NCBI RefSeq assembly: GCF_040219635.1
Contig: NZ_JAVJSC010000003.1
Coordinates: forward strand, 940,501 to 1,004,500
Source: Pyruvatibacter sp.
GTDB lineage: Bacteria > Pseudomonadota > Alphaproteobacteria > CGMCC-115125
DNA length: 64,000 nucleotides
Direction of reading: 5' to 3'
The position numbers and the translations under genes are program-made. Under the pieces are notes generated by a model. It was given only the letters and a program-made list of their open reading frames with translations. It did no database searches and had not been told where the DNA came from. Shown in pieces: positions 17,186 through 25,301 of this stretch (position 1 is its first letter; every line of letters begins with the position of its first letter).

Positions 17186-17851
17186 GTGGCCGGAAACCGG
17201 GAAAAAATCATTGAGGGTGCCCGCCAGTTGATGAACCGCGAGGGCACATCTGCCAGCGGCACCACCCGCATTGCAGACGCACTGGGCATCAGTCCGGGCA
17301 ATCTTTATTACCATTTCAAAAGCCGCGAGGAGATTGTCGCGCAGATTTACGCACGCTTTGAACGCGCCTTCCGCGACAGCCTTGTCTCCGGCATCGAACA
17401 GGGCATAACGCCGGTACGCTTTGCCGCGTTTTACATCAATGCCATGCAGTTTGCGTGGGAGTACCGGTTCTTCTTTGCCAGCCAGACAGACCTTCTGAGT
17501 GCTGACGAAAATCTCGCCGTCCGTCACCATGACCTGCAGACATGGAGCCTTGCGGCACTGGAAAACATCGTTGTCGTGCTGGAAAAACAAGGCACCGCCG
17601 CGTTACCCAAGGGACGCGGCGAAGCGGCCCGCCTGCGAAAATCAATCGCCCTCAACACATGGCTCTTGTGGAGCACGTGGATCAGCTTTTTGAAGGTCGA
17701 AAAACCCGAAAGCCAACTGGTGCGCGGCGACATGGCGCGCGGCGCGATGCAGATGTTTGACGTGTTCGGCCCGTGGCTGGATGCAGCATTTGAAAAAGCC
17801 GCCCGCGAGGCCCTCACGAAAGAACTCGACCGGGCGGAGGCCGTTGCCTAG
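17186..17851 (+). CDS. TetR/AcrR family transcriptional regulator
   Basis: 221 residues starting at GTG. The N-terminal HTH is complete: REKIIEGARQLMNREG, then TTRIADALGISPGNLYYHFKSREEIVAQI. The C-terminal ligand domain is helical and Trp-rich (AWEYRFFFASQTDLLSADENLAVRHHDLQ), a layout frequent in lipid-responsive TetR proteins. It is divergent from the metal-dependent hydrolase and probably represses it and itself through the tandem palindromes at 17107-17144. Its 3' end overlaps queH on the other strand by four bases. Confidence 0.85.
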   Translation: MAGNREKIIEGARQLMNREGTSASGTTRIADALGISPGNLYYHFKSREEIVAQIYARFERAFRDSLVSGIEQGITPVRFAAFYINAMQFAWEYRFFFASQTDLLSADENLAVRHHDLQTWSLAALENIVVVLEKQGTAALPKGRGEAARLRKSIALNTWLLWSTWISFLKVEKPESQLVRGDMARGAMQMFDVFGPWLDAAFEKAAREALTKELDRAEAVA

Positions 17852-18570
17852 GTGTCGTCGCTGCCGATGTTCGCCTTGGCCGCAGCGGCCTGCGCTTCAT
17901 AGTCTGTCTCAGGCTTGCCGTAATACTTCACGCCATGGCGGATCGGCGGGCGACCCTGATCCATGCGGTGCTTGTTGGTGTCGCGCAGCGAATATACGCA
18001 ACCGCAATATTCCTGCTGGTAAAACTCTTCCTGCTTCGAGACTTCCAACATGCGTTGGCTACCGCCGCCCTTGCGCCAGTTATGCGTCCAGTACGCCATG
18101 CCCGGATAGCGCGATGTGGCCCGCGTGCCAGAGCCGTTGATCTGGTCAAAGTCTTTCCAGCGCGAGGTGCCCAGCGTTGAACATATGGTGCCAAAACCGT
18201 GCTCGTAGGCGTAAAGGGCGGTGCGTTCAAACCGCATGTCGAAACACAGCGTGCAGCGGTGGCCACGCTCCGGCTCGTTCTCAAAACCCTTCACGCGCTC
18301 AAACCAGTTGTCCTTGTCGTAATCAAGGTCGATGAACGGCACGCCAAGCTTCTCGGCAAAGCGCATGTTCTCTTCCTTGCGCAGGTCATACTCCTTACGC
18401 GGATGAATGTTCGGATTGTAAAACAAAATCGTGTAGTCGATGCCCGATCGCTCAATCTCGTTCATGACATCACCCGAACACGGCGCGCAGCACGAATGCA
18501 GCAACAGCTTGTCTCCCGCTGGCAGGGCAAGCGGCGCGGGTTTTTGCTTCTGGTTGGTTCGATGCGTCAT
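17848..18570 (-). CDS. queH: Epoxyqueuosine reductase QueH
   Basis: About 240 residues from the ATG at 18570 (an alternative ATG is at 18606). QueH catalyses the last step of queuosine tRNA modification and is the non-cobalamin alternative to QueG. Cysteine clusters expected for the Fe-S and metal sites are present: LLHSCCAPCSGD near the N-terminus, RGHRCTLCFDMR in the middle and QQEYCGCVYSL near the end. FYNPNIHPRKEYDLRKEE and ICSTLGTSRWKDFDQIN are further family signatures. No other queuosine gene is nearby. Confidence 0.9.
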   Translation of the reverse strand: MTHRTNQKQKPAPLALPAGDKLLLHSCCAPCSGDVMNEIERSGIDYTILFYNPNIHPRKEYDLRKEENMRFAEKLGVPFIDLDYDKDNWFERVKGFENEPERGHRCTLCFDMRFERTALYAYEHGFGTICSTLGTSRWKDFDQINGSGTRATSRYPGMAYWTHNWRKGGGSQRMLEVSKQEEFYQQEYCGCVYSLRDTNKHRMDQGRPPIRHGVKYYGKPETDYEAQAAAAKANIGSDDT

Positions 18571-18701
18571 GGGCGGCGTTATATGACGAATTGCGATCCG
18601 CGCCAAACGCCGTGGCCTGCCTATCGCCTGTCCACCATTGCCCCCATTTTTAACCGGCTATAGTTTTGAAGGCTGTCGGTCACAAACCTGTGGGAAAAAA
18701 C

Positions 18702-19301
18702 ATGACCCGCCAACTTCAGTTTTCAGCCATCTGTCTGCTCCTGCTTGCCGCCATCGCGCTGCCGCAGACGGCGTTCGCCCATGCCGGGCACGAGCCCGCG
18801 GGCGGTTTTGCCAGCGGGTTCTTTCACCCGGTACTGGGATGGGACCATCTGGTAGCAATGGTGGCGGTCGGCCTGTGGGGTGCTTTTCTGGGCGCGCCGG
18901 CCATCTGGCTGTTGCCGGTGGTGTTTCCGCTGGTCATGGCGCTGGGCGCGGTGCTCGGCATCATGGGGATGCCGTTGCCCGGCGTTGAACTGGGCATTGC
19001 CGGATCAGCGCTCGTCCTTGGCCTTTTGATCCTCTTCGCAATACGCCTGCCGCTGGGGGCGGCCGCAATCATTGTGGCTGCCTTCGCCATTTTCCACGGG
19101 CACGCCCACGGCACCGAGCTGCCGGCCGCTGCCAACCCGTTTGCCTATGGGGCGGGTTTTGTCGTGGCGACGGGGCTGCTGCATCTGGCAGGCATCGCCT
19201 TCGGGCTGCTGGTGCGCTGGCCTGTTGGTGTCACGGCGGTGCGGGCAGGTGGAGGCGTTGTTTCACTGGTGGGCGTGGCCTATCTGGCCGGCCTTGCTTA
19301 G
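18702..19301 (+). CDS. HupE/UreJ-like membrane protein 1
   Basis: 199 residues. A signal peptide (LLLLAAIALPQTAFA) ends just before HAGHEPAGGFASGFFHPVLGWDHLVAMVAVGLWG, the His-rich HupE/UreJ signature, followed by about five more membrane helices and an internal FHGHAHGTELP. HupE/UreJ proteins are nickel or cobalt importers linked to hydrogenase and urease, but no such enzyme is near. The ATG at 18702 fits best, since the signal peptide begins there. A second, shorter homologue follows after 28 bases. Confidence 0.8.
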   Translation: MTRQLQFSAICLLLLAAIALPQTAFAHAGHEPAGGFASGFFHPVLGWDHLVAMVAVGLWGAFLGAPAIWLLPVVFPLVMALGAVLGIMGMPLPGVELGIAGSALVLGLLILFAIRLPLGAAAIIVAAFAIFHGHAHGTELPAAANPFAYGAGFVVATGLLHLAGIAFGLLVRWPVGVTAVRAGGGVVSLVGVAYLAGLA

Positions 19302-19329
19302 GTACCGCACATCCGGTGCACCGGTTTTG

Positions 19330-19944
19330 GTGACTGCTTTGGTTGCCGGGGCAGTGGGCCTGTGGCCCGCTCCGGCGTTGGCCCATAGCCCGATTGATGG
19401 CTTTGACGGGTTCTACCTTGGCCTGCTGCACCCCCTCACCAGTGCCGGACAGGTATTGACGCTGATCGCCGTTGGACTGGTTGTGGGCACTGCGGACAAG
19501 GCGGCTTTCGCGCGGGCCTGGTTGCTGTTTGCAGCGCTTGCCTTTGCAGGTGTGCTGTTTGGCCAGCTCCTGGGCGTAAGCGGCGGCGAGGAAGGGGCGC
19601 TGTTGGGAGCGGCACTGCTCACAGCGCTCATGGTCGCCGCTACGCCGCACGCAGCCCTCAGACGAGCGACGTGGATGCTGATGGCGGCAGGGGTTGGCGG
19701 GCTTCTGCTTGGCCTTGCCTCCACACCTGACGAAGGGCCGCTGCTTCCCACGCTTATTACGGTTGCGGGAAGTCTTGTCGGCGTGAACCTGGCTTTTCTC
19801 TATCTTGCAGGCGCAACCGGCTGGGTACACGACCGCTACCCATACCCGTGGGCACGTATCGGGCTGCGGGTGGTGGCCTCATGGGTGGCGGCGATTGCCA
19901 TGCTCATGCTGGCGCTCGCATTTGCCGGTATCTGGCAGGTTTAA
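19330..19944 (+). CDS. HupE/UreJ-like membrane protein 2
   Basis: About 204 residues from the GTG at 19330 (TTG at 19327 also possible). A signal-like segment ending PAPALAHSP is followed by IDGFDGFYLGLLHPLTSAGQVLTLIAVGL and five further hydrophobic helices. The HPxxGxDH core of HupE is replaced by HPLTSAGQ, so a metal-binding aspartate and histidine are missing. It is distantly related to the preceding gene and may be a diverged partner subunit. There is no obvious Shine-Dalgarno sequence, and translation may be coupled to the upstream gene. It is convergent with the SDR gene 2 bases away. Confidence 0.65.
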   Translation: MTALVAGAVGLWPAPALAHSPIDGFDGFYLGLLHPLTSAGQVLTLIAVGLVVGTADKAAFARAWLLFAALAFAGVLFGQLLGVSGGEEGALLGAALLTALMVAATPHAALRRATWMLMAAGVGGLLLGLASTPDEGPLLPTLITVAGSLVGVNLAFLYLAGATGWVHDRYPYPWARIGLRVVASWVAAIAMLMLALAFAGIWQV

Positions 19945-19946
19945 GC

Positions 19947-20792
19947 CTATGAGGCGCGTTCTTCGGGATCGCGAAACAGCCGTCCCAGCAGCTTGTGATA
20001 CCTGATCGGCATCAGCCGCTGAATCCGATCCAGGAAACGCGCGTCGCCGCCAATCAGAATGCGCGGGTTGTTTTTTTCAATGCCGGTAAAGATGACCCGC
20101 GCAGCTTCTTCGGCCGTGGTGCGGGCAAAGTCGTCAAAGCCTTTGGCAATTTCATCCTTGCGGGCCAGCAGTTCTTCGTTCTGGGCCAGCCGGGCGTTGC
20201 GCGCCACGTTGGTCTTGATGCCACCGGGATGCACGCACGATATTTCAACGCCGGTTTCGTTGCGCACCATTTCCGTGCGCAGGCTTTCGGTGAAGCCGCG
20301 AATGGCAAACTTGGCGGCGTGATAGGCGGAGTTGCCCGGCACCGCGATCATGCCGAAGATCGACGACACATTGACGATGTGCCCGGCCTTGCGCTCAATC
20401 ATGTGTGGCAGAAACGCTTTCGTGCCGTACACCATGCCCCAGAAATCAATGTCCATGACCCACTCAAAATCCTGATAGGTCATCTCGTGCACCTCGGCGA
20501 AAAGCGCCACGCCCGCATTGTTGATGACAATGTCCGCGCCGCCATGGTCTGCCTTGATGCTGTCGGCCAGTGCATAGACCGCGTCCTTGTCGGACACATC
20601 CAGCAGGTGGGTCTCGATGATGCCCGTGCCCAGCGCGCCCGCGATTTCAGCCGTTTTGCCAAGGCCGACTGAGTCCACGTCGGTGGCGATCACCCGCGCC
20701 GCGCCGTGCTCAATGGCATATTTCACAAGCCCGCGGCCAATGCCTGAAGCGCAGCCCGTGATAAAAATGGTTTTCCCGGCAATCTGGGTCAT
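19947..20792 (-). CDS. Short-chain dehydrogenase/reductase
   Basis: 281-residue classical SDR. Cofactor motif TGCASGIGRG (about 11-20), NNAG at about 91-94, and the Ser-Tyr-Lys triad in VSSIFGMIAVPGNSAYHAAK. The C-terminal extension (ARFLDRIQRLMPIRYHKLLGRLF) is common in SDRs acting on acyl or hydrophobic substrates. CAGGGA lies upstream of the ATG. It is divergent from an acyl-CoA dehydrogenase, suggesting a shared lipid-degradation role; substrate unknown. Confidence 0.85.
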   Translation of the reverse strand: MTQIAGKTIFITGCASGIGRGLVKYAIEHGAARVIATDVDSVGLGKTAEIAGALGTGIIETHLLDVSDKDAVYALADSIKADHGGADIVINNAGVALFAEVHEMTYQDFEWVMDIDFWGMVYGTKAFLPHMIERKAGHIVNVSSIFGMIAVPGNSAYHAAKFAIRGFTESLRTEMVRNETGVEISCVHPGGIKTNVARNARLAQNEELLARKDEIAKGFDDFARTTAEEAARVIFTGIEKNNPRILIGGDARFLDRIQRLMPIRYHKLLGRLFRDPEERAS

Positions 20793-20937
20793 TTGCTGTT
20801 CCCTGAAACGACTATGACTTTTTGTCAGTATAGTTGTGGGAGGTTATGCACGATTGGCCCATGCTGGTGCAATGGCCGCCGCGCGCTTATCGTTGGGAGT
20901 GAAACAGCCAAAACGAAACCGTGTGAGGAACGCCCCA

Positions 20938-22158
20938 ATGGAAATCGCGCCCATCCCCGGCCTGTCTGACGAGGTCAACGACATCCGCCTGCGCACGGCG
21001 AAGGTGGTGAATGACGAGATTATTCCCGCCGAGCCGGTGCTGTTCAAAGGCGGTGCGGAGGCCGAACCCGTCCGTGCACGTATCAAGAGCCAGGTGAAAG
21101 AGCAGGGCCTGTGGGCACCGCATCTGCCGGTGGAGTATGGCGGTATGGGCGTTGGGTTTCTTGCCCACGCATACATGAATGAAGTGATGGCGTGGTCGCC
21201 GTTTTCAGCGCGGCTGTTTGGTGTGGTTGCGCCTAACTCCGGCAACCAGAAAGTGCTGCTGAAATACGGCACCGAAGAACAGAAGAAAAAATGGCTTGAG
21301 CCGTTGATCTCCGGCGAAATGGAAAGCTGCTTCTCCATGACCGAACCGGACAATGCAGGCTCTGATCCGCGTTCCATCCAGACCCGCGCCGTGCGCGACG
21401 GCGACGAGTGGGTCATCAACGGCCACAAGTGGTACACGTCGAATGCGCGTCGGGCCGATTTTGCCATCGTCATGTGCCGCACCGCGCGGCCCGACGCTGA
21501 ACCCGGCAAGCCGTCCGACACAATGGTGCAGGTGATTGTACCTATGGACTCGCCCGGTCTGGAAATTGTGCGGTCCGTTCCGGTGTGGGGCCACACTCAT
21601 GGTGACCATTGCGAAATAACGTACACGGACGTTCGGGTGCCGGTTGAAAATGCACTGGGCCGCGTCGGCTCCGGCCATGCCGCAGCCCAGGACCGTCTGG
21701 GCGCGGGGCGGGTGTTTCACTGCATGAACTCCATCGGGGCCATGTGGCGTGCCTTCGACATGATGGTGACGCGCGCCATGAGTCGCGAGGTGCATGGCGG
21801 CACACTCGACACCAAGCAGTTTGTGCAGGGTTTCATTGCCGACAGCTACATGGACATTCAGGCCGCCCGGCTGATGACCATCAACTGCGCCCGCGTGATG
21901 GACGAAGGCGGCGACGCGCGCACTGATATTTCTGCCATCAAGGTGTTTGTGCCCGCAGCCTTTGAGCGCGTGGTGGACCGCGCCATTCAGGTGCATGGCG
22001 CGCTGGGTGTGTCTGGCGATACGCCGCTTGCAGGCATGTACACCGGCGCCCGCACGCTGCGGCTGGCAGATGGCCCCGACGAAGTGCATCGCATCCTCAT
22101 CGCCAAAAATGTCTTCAAACATTACAAGGCCGGTGGTAGCTGGGACTTTGGGACCTAG
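20938..22158 (+). CDS. Acyl-CoA dehydrogenase
   Basis: 406 residues from the ATG at 20938, with GAGGAA 10 bases upstream. This FAD enzyme catalyses alpha,beta-dehydrogenation of acyl-CoA. Signatures: GLWAPHLPVEYGGMGVGF, CFSMTEPDNAGSDP (FAD/acyl region), GHKWYTSNARRADF, and the C-terminal QVHGALGVSGDTPLAGMYTGARTLRLADGPDEVHR. The last stretch resembles ACAD10/11-type enzymes for long or branched acyl chains. The gene is divergent from an SDR and followed after 71 bases by phoR. Confidence 0.88.
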   Translation: MEIAPIPGLSDEVNDIRLRTAKVVNDEIIPAEPVLFKGGAEAEPVRARIKSQVKEQGLWAPHLPVEYGGMGVGFLAHAYMNEVMAWSPFSARLFGVVAPNSGNQKVLLKYGTEEQKKKWLEPLISGEMESCFSMTEPDNAGSDPRSIQTRAVRDGDEWVINGHKWYTSNARRADFAIVMCRTARPDAEPGKPSDTMVQVIVPMDSPGLEIVRSVPVWGHTHGDHCEITYTDVRVPVENALGRVGSGHAAAQDRLGAGRVFHCMNSIGAMWRAFDMMVTRAMSREVHGGTLDTKQFVQGFIADSYMDIQAARLMTINCARVMDEGGDARTDISAIKVFVPAAFERVVDRAIQVHGALGVSGDTPLAGMYTGARTLRLADGPDEVHRILIAKNVFKHYKAGGSWDFGT

Positions 22159-22229
22159 GCATAAAACATCTGTGCCGCCGCCCCCATCGCCCGGGCCGCT
22201 TGTTGATATCACTCCTGTTGGACCAGTAA

Positions 22230-23696
22230 ATGGCAAACGCCAACCGCCCGCCTGAAAAGCCACCCGGCCCTCTTGCCAGTGCTGCCGAACCACGGCTGGG
22301 TTTGCGGCCTGCATCTTCTGTGGGCTCGCTGGGTATGCGGGCACGCGATGTTGGGGTCGTGGTTGTGGCGGCGGCGCTTTTGCTCGGCGCGGCTGCGGGC
22401 ATGAGCGTTTTGTCGGTCAATGCCAGCATCACGCTCACCATCCTGATCGGCGGCGTCGCGCTTGTGTGGTTGCGCTTTTCGCCGACAACCGTGGCGATGC
22501 AGCGCCGCGCTGCCAGCCCATCTCCCGTGCAGGCCTCTGCCCGTGCGCAGTTTCCGCTGACGCCTGAAACCGGCGTTGCCATCATTGAGCGTTTGCCGGA
22601 CCCGATTATTCTGCTGGATAAATCCGGCCGCATTCTTTTGCACAACCGCGCTGCAGGGACCATCGTCGGCAAGTCGGCCGCCCGGCGTCATATCTCAACG
22701 GTCATGCGTGCACCGGAAGTCCTGGAGGCCGTTGCCCAGGTGATCGCCGGTGAGCCGGCGCAGGTGGTGGAATATGAACAGCCGGTGCCGATCGAGCGGC
22801 ACTATCAGGCATTTGTCGCGCCGGTTATTGCTGCGGCGCAAGATATTCCCAAAGAGTCTGCCCGTAATATCCTTATTTTGCTGCACGACCTCACGACCCT
22901 GAAACGTGCCGAACAGATGCGCGCCGACTTTGTGGCCAATGCCAGCCATGAGCTGCGCACGCCGCTTGCCTCATTGGCGGGCTTTGTTGAAACCCTGCAG
23001 GGCCCCGCCCGCGATGACCCTGAAGCCCGCGATCGTTTTTTGTCCATCATGCAGGATCAGGCCAGACGCATGGGTCGGCTCATCAATGACCTGTTGTCGT
23101 TGAGCCGCATTGAGCTCAATGAGCACGTGCGCCCGGCCAACCGCGTGGACCTTGCCTCAATCGTCAACGATACAGCCGATATGCTGACGCCGCTGGCCGA
23201 AAAGGAGGGCGTCGAGATTGTCATGGAAATCGAGCCCGATCTGCCGCAGCCGTTTGGTGACCGCGATGAGCTGGTTCAGGTCTGCCAGAACCTGCTGGCA
23301 AATGCGCTGAAATATGGTGGTACGGGCAAACGGGTCGAGGTTTTTGTCGGCTGGGCACACCCGCCCGGACAGGATGCCGGCCCCGGATCTTCGGGCCGCC
23401 TGAAGGTTTCGTTCCGCGATTTTGGGCCGGGCATTGAGCGTGCCCACCTGCCGCGCCTGACCGAGCGCTTTTATCGGGTGGACGTGGAGCAAAGCCGCCA
23501 GCGCGGCGGCACCGGGCTTGGGCTTGCCATCGTCAAGCACATTATGAACCGGCATATGGGATCGCTGACCATCGACAGTGAAATCGGTGCCGGATCAACC
23601 TTCACGGTTTTCCTGCCGGTGGAACCAACGGGGCAGCCGAGTCGGGGATCCGACGATGTCACACAAAAGCCCGTTGACGCGCCGTTTGCTGACTGA
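22230..23696 (+). CDS. phoR: Phosphate regulon sensor histidine kinase PhoR
   Basis: 488 residues. Two membrane helices (about 41-62 and 67-84) anchor a kinase with a PAS domain (about 112-225, IIERLPDPIILLDKSGRILLHNRAA), an H-box with H240 in NASHELRTPLASLAGFVETL, N-box NLLANALKYGG and G-boxes DFGPGI and GGTGLGLAIVKHI. PhoR phosphorylates PhoB under phosphate starvation. Position at the head of the pst-phoU-phoB cluster supports the name. The C-terminal 25 residues are unstructured. Confidence 0.92.
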   Translation: MANANRPPEKPPGPLASAAEPRLGLRPASSVGSLGMRARDVGVVVVAAALLLGAAAGMSVLSVNASITLTILIGGVALVWLRFSPTTVAMQRRAASPSPVQASARAQFPLTPETGVAIIERLPDPIILLDKSGRILLHNRAAGTIVGKSAARRHISTVMRAPEVLEAVAQVIAGEPAQVVEYEQPVPIERHYQAFVAPVIAAAQDIPKESARNILILLHDLTTLKRAEQMRADFVANASHELRTPLASLAGFVETLQGPARDDPEARDRFLSIMQDQARRMGRLINDLLSLSRIELNEHVRPANRVDLASIVNDTADMLTPLAEKEGVEIVMEIEPDLPQPFGDRDELVQVCQNLLANALKYGGTGKRVEVFVGWAHPPGQDAGPGSSGRLKVSFRDFGPGIERAHLPRLTERFYRVDVEQSRQRGGTGLGLAIVKHIMNRHMGSLTIDSEIGAGSTFTVFLPVEPTGQPSRGSDDVTQKPVDAPFAD

Positions 23697-24018
23697 CGCG
23701 GCAAAGTGCATTCCCGGAAACTCAAAAAGCGGCTCTGTTCTGCGGGTTTTTTGCCGCACAGGGTGCGCGCGCAGGTGTCACGCAACCGTCATTGAACCGC
23801 AATAAATCGTTCTTAAGCGCGCCCTAGGTTCCGCTCAACCGACCCGCTGAGACGGTCGGCTTGGGATGGTGTCACTCATTTTTGGGGCAACCTCGCCTGG
23901 GTGTATTTCAGGCGTGGGAGACCCAGACCCTTTGTTGTCTCAGGTCCGTTTCCAGGCTGCCGGTCCGGTGGCTCAGGGGGGCGGATTTAGCCAGATTTCG
24001 AAATCGGATGGAGAAATC
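23697..24018 (+). other. phoR-pstS intergenic region (pst promoter)
   Basis: 322 bases without a gene. It holds the Pho box and promoter near 23775-23808. The long pstS leader (about 200 bases) contains no strong hairpin that I can see. Confidence 0.6.
23775..23808 (+). promoter_or_regulatory. Pho box and -10 element of the pst operon
   Basis: GTGTCAC (23775-23781), four bases, CCGTCAT (23786-23792): two 7-bp PhoB half-sites at the canonical 11-bp period (consensus CTGTCAT). A TAAATC at 23803-23808 sits 10 bases downstream, where a -10 belongs if the second half-site replaces the -35. Confidence 0.7.
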
Positions 24019-25056
24019 ATGAACTATAGCAAGATGACGTTTGCAGCCGCGGCTGCCATTGCGTCGATCTCGCTCGCTGGCGTTGCGCACGCCCGCGATC
24101 AGATCCAGGTCGTCGGCTCCTCGACGGTCTTCCCGTTTGCCACTGCTGTTGCTGAACAGTTTGGCAAGTCCACGTCTTTCGCCACGCCGGTGATTGAGTC
24201 CACGGGTTCAGGCGGCGGCATGAAGCTGTTCTGCGCCGGTGTTGGCCTTGAGCACCCTGACGTGACCAACTCGTCACGCCGCATCAAGTCGAGCGAAGCC
24301 GAAAAGTGCACCGAAGCTGGCGTGACGCCGATTGAAGTGAAAGTTGGTTTTGACGGCATCGTGCTCGCCAACGCCAAGTCGGCACCGACATATGACCTGT
24401 CGATCCGTCAGCTTTATCTGGCTCTTGCCAAGCAGGTTCCCAATGAGAACAACGAACTCATTGATAACCCCTACATGAAGTGGTCTGACATCGACGCATC
24501 ACTTCCGGCTGTTGAAATTGAAGTTCTTGGTCCGCCCCCCACCTCCGGTACCCGCGACGCGTTTGTGGAACTGGTGATGGACGAGGGTGCTGAGAGCTTT
24601 GAGTTTCTCGCGGCTCTGCTGAAAGAAGACAAGTCCGCTTTCCGCACTGCTTCGCGCACCATGCGTGAAGATGGCAAGTTTGTTGAAGCCGGTGAAAACG
24701 ACAACCTGATCGTGCAGAAGCTCGAAGCAAACCCGCAGGCGCTGGGCATCTTCGGTTTCTCATTCCTCGATCAGAATGCCGACAAGCTGCACGGCTCCAT
24801 CATCGAAGGCGAAGAGCCTACGTTTGACGCAATTGCCGCCGGCGATTACCCCGTTTCACGTTCGCTCTACTTCTACGTGAAGAAAGAGCATGTGGGCGTT
24901 GTTCCCGGTCTCGAAGAGTACATTGCTGAGTTCACGGCTGAAAAAGCCTGGGGCCCGGAAGGTTATCTCGTCGAAAAGGGTCTGATCCCGCTGCCGGAAG
25001 CTGACCGCGAAGCAATGCGTGAGTCTGCTACCAGCCTGACACCGCTTTCCATGTAA
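24019..25056 (+). CDS. pstS: Phosphate ABC transporter, periplasmic binding protein
   Basis: 345 residues from the ATG at 24019. A signal peptide ends ...AGVAHA before RDQIQVVGSSTVFPFATAVAEQF, the start of PstS-like proteins. Phosphate-contacting segments include GSSTVFPF, STGSGGGMKLFC, NSSRRIKSSE and GPPPTSGTRDAF. The periplasmic protein delivers phosphate to PstCA. It is the first gene after the Pho box and is followed by a hairpin at 25073-25106 that probably gives it higher expression than the membrane subunits. Confidence 0.93.
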   Translation: MNYSKMTFAAAAAIASISLAGVAHARDQIQVVGSSTVFPFATAVAEQFGKSTSFATPVIESTGSGGGMKLFCAGVGLEHPDVTNSSRRIKSSEAEKCTEAGVTPIEVKVGFDGIVLANAKSAPTYDLSIRQLYLALAKQVPNENNELIDNPYMKWSDIDASLPAVEIEVLGPPPTSGTRDAFVELVMDEGAESFEFLAALLKEDKSAFRTASRTMREDGKFVEAGENDNLIVQKLEANPQALGIFGFSFLDQNADKLHGSIIEGEEPTFDAIAAGDYPVSRSLYFYVKKEHVGVVPGLEEYIAEFTAEKAWGPEGYLVEKGLIPLPEADREAMRESATSLTPLSM

Positions 25057-25072
25057 TTGGAAACAAGCTGCG

Positions 25073-25106
25073 GGGCGGCAGGGTGATTTTTGCCTTGCCG
25101 CCCTTT
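25073..25106 (+). terminator. Hairpin between pstS and pstC (attenuator)
   Basis: GGGCGGCA (25073-25080) pairs with TGCCGCCC (25096-25103), followed by TTTC. The position just after pstS fits a partial terminator or mRNA-stabilising hairpin favouring the binding protein. Confidence 0.55.
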
Positions 25107-25301
25107 CAGCACCTTACGAGACATTCCTATTCTGCTAGACCGCCATTGACGACCATTCGCGCCCGACGGTTTATTGGGGGTCGTGCGTGAATGTGGCATC
25201 TGCTGTTTGCCTGAGGGGCATGTGCCCCGCCAGGTTCAGGATTTTCCCCGCGCATACACAGCCGATGCTTGTAAGAGCGGTGGCAGAACACGGGCAGACG
25301 C

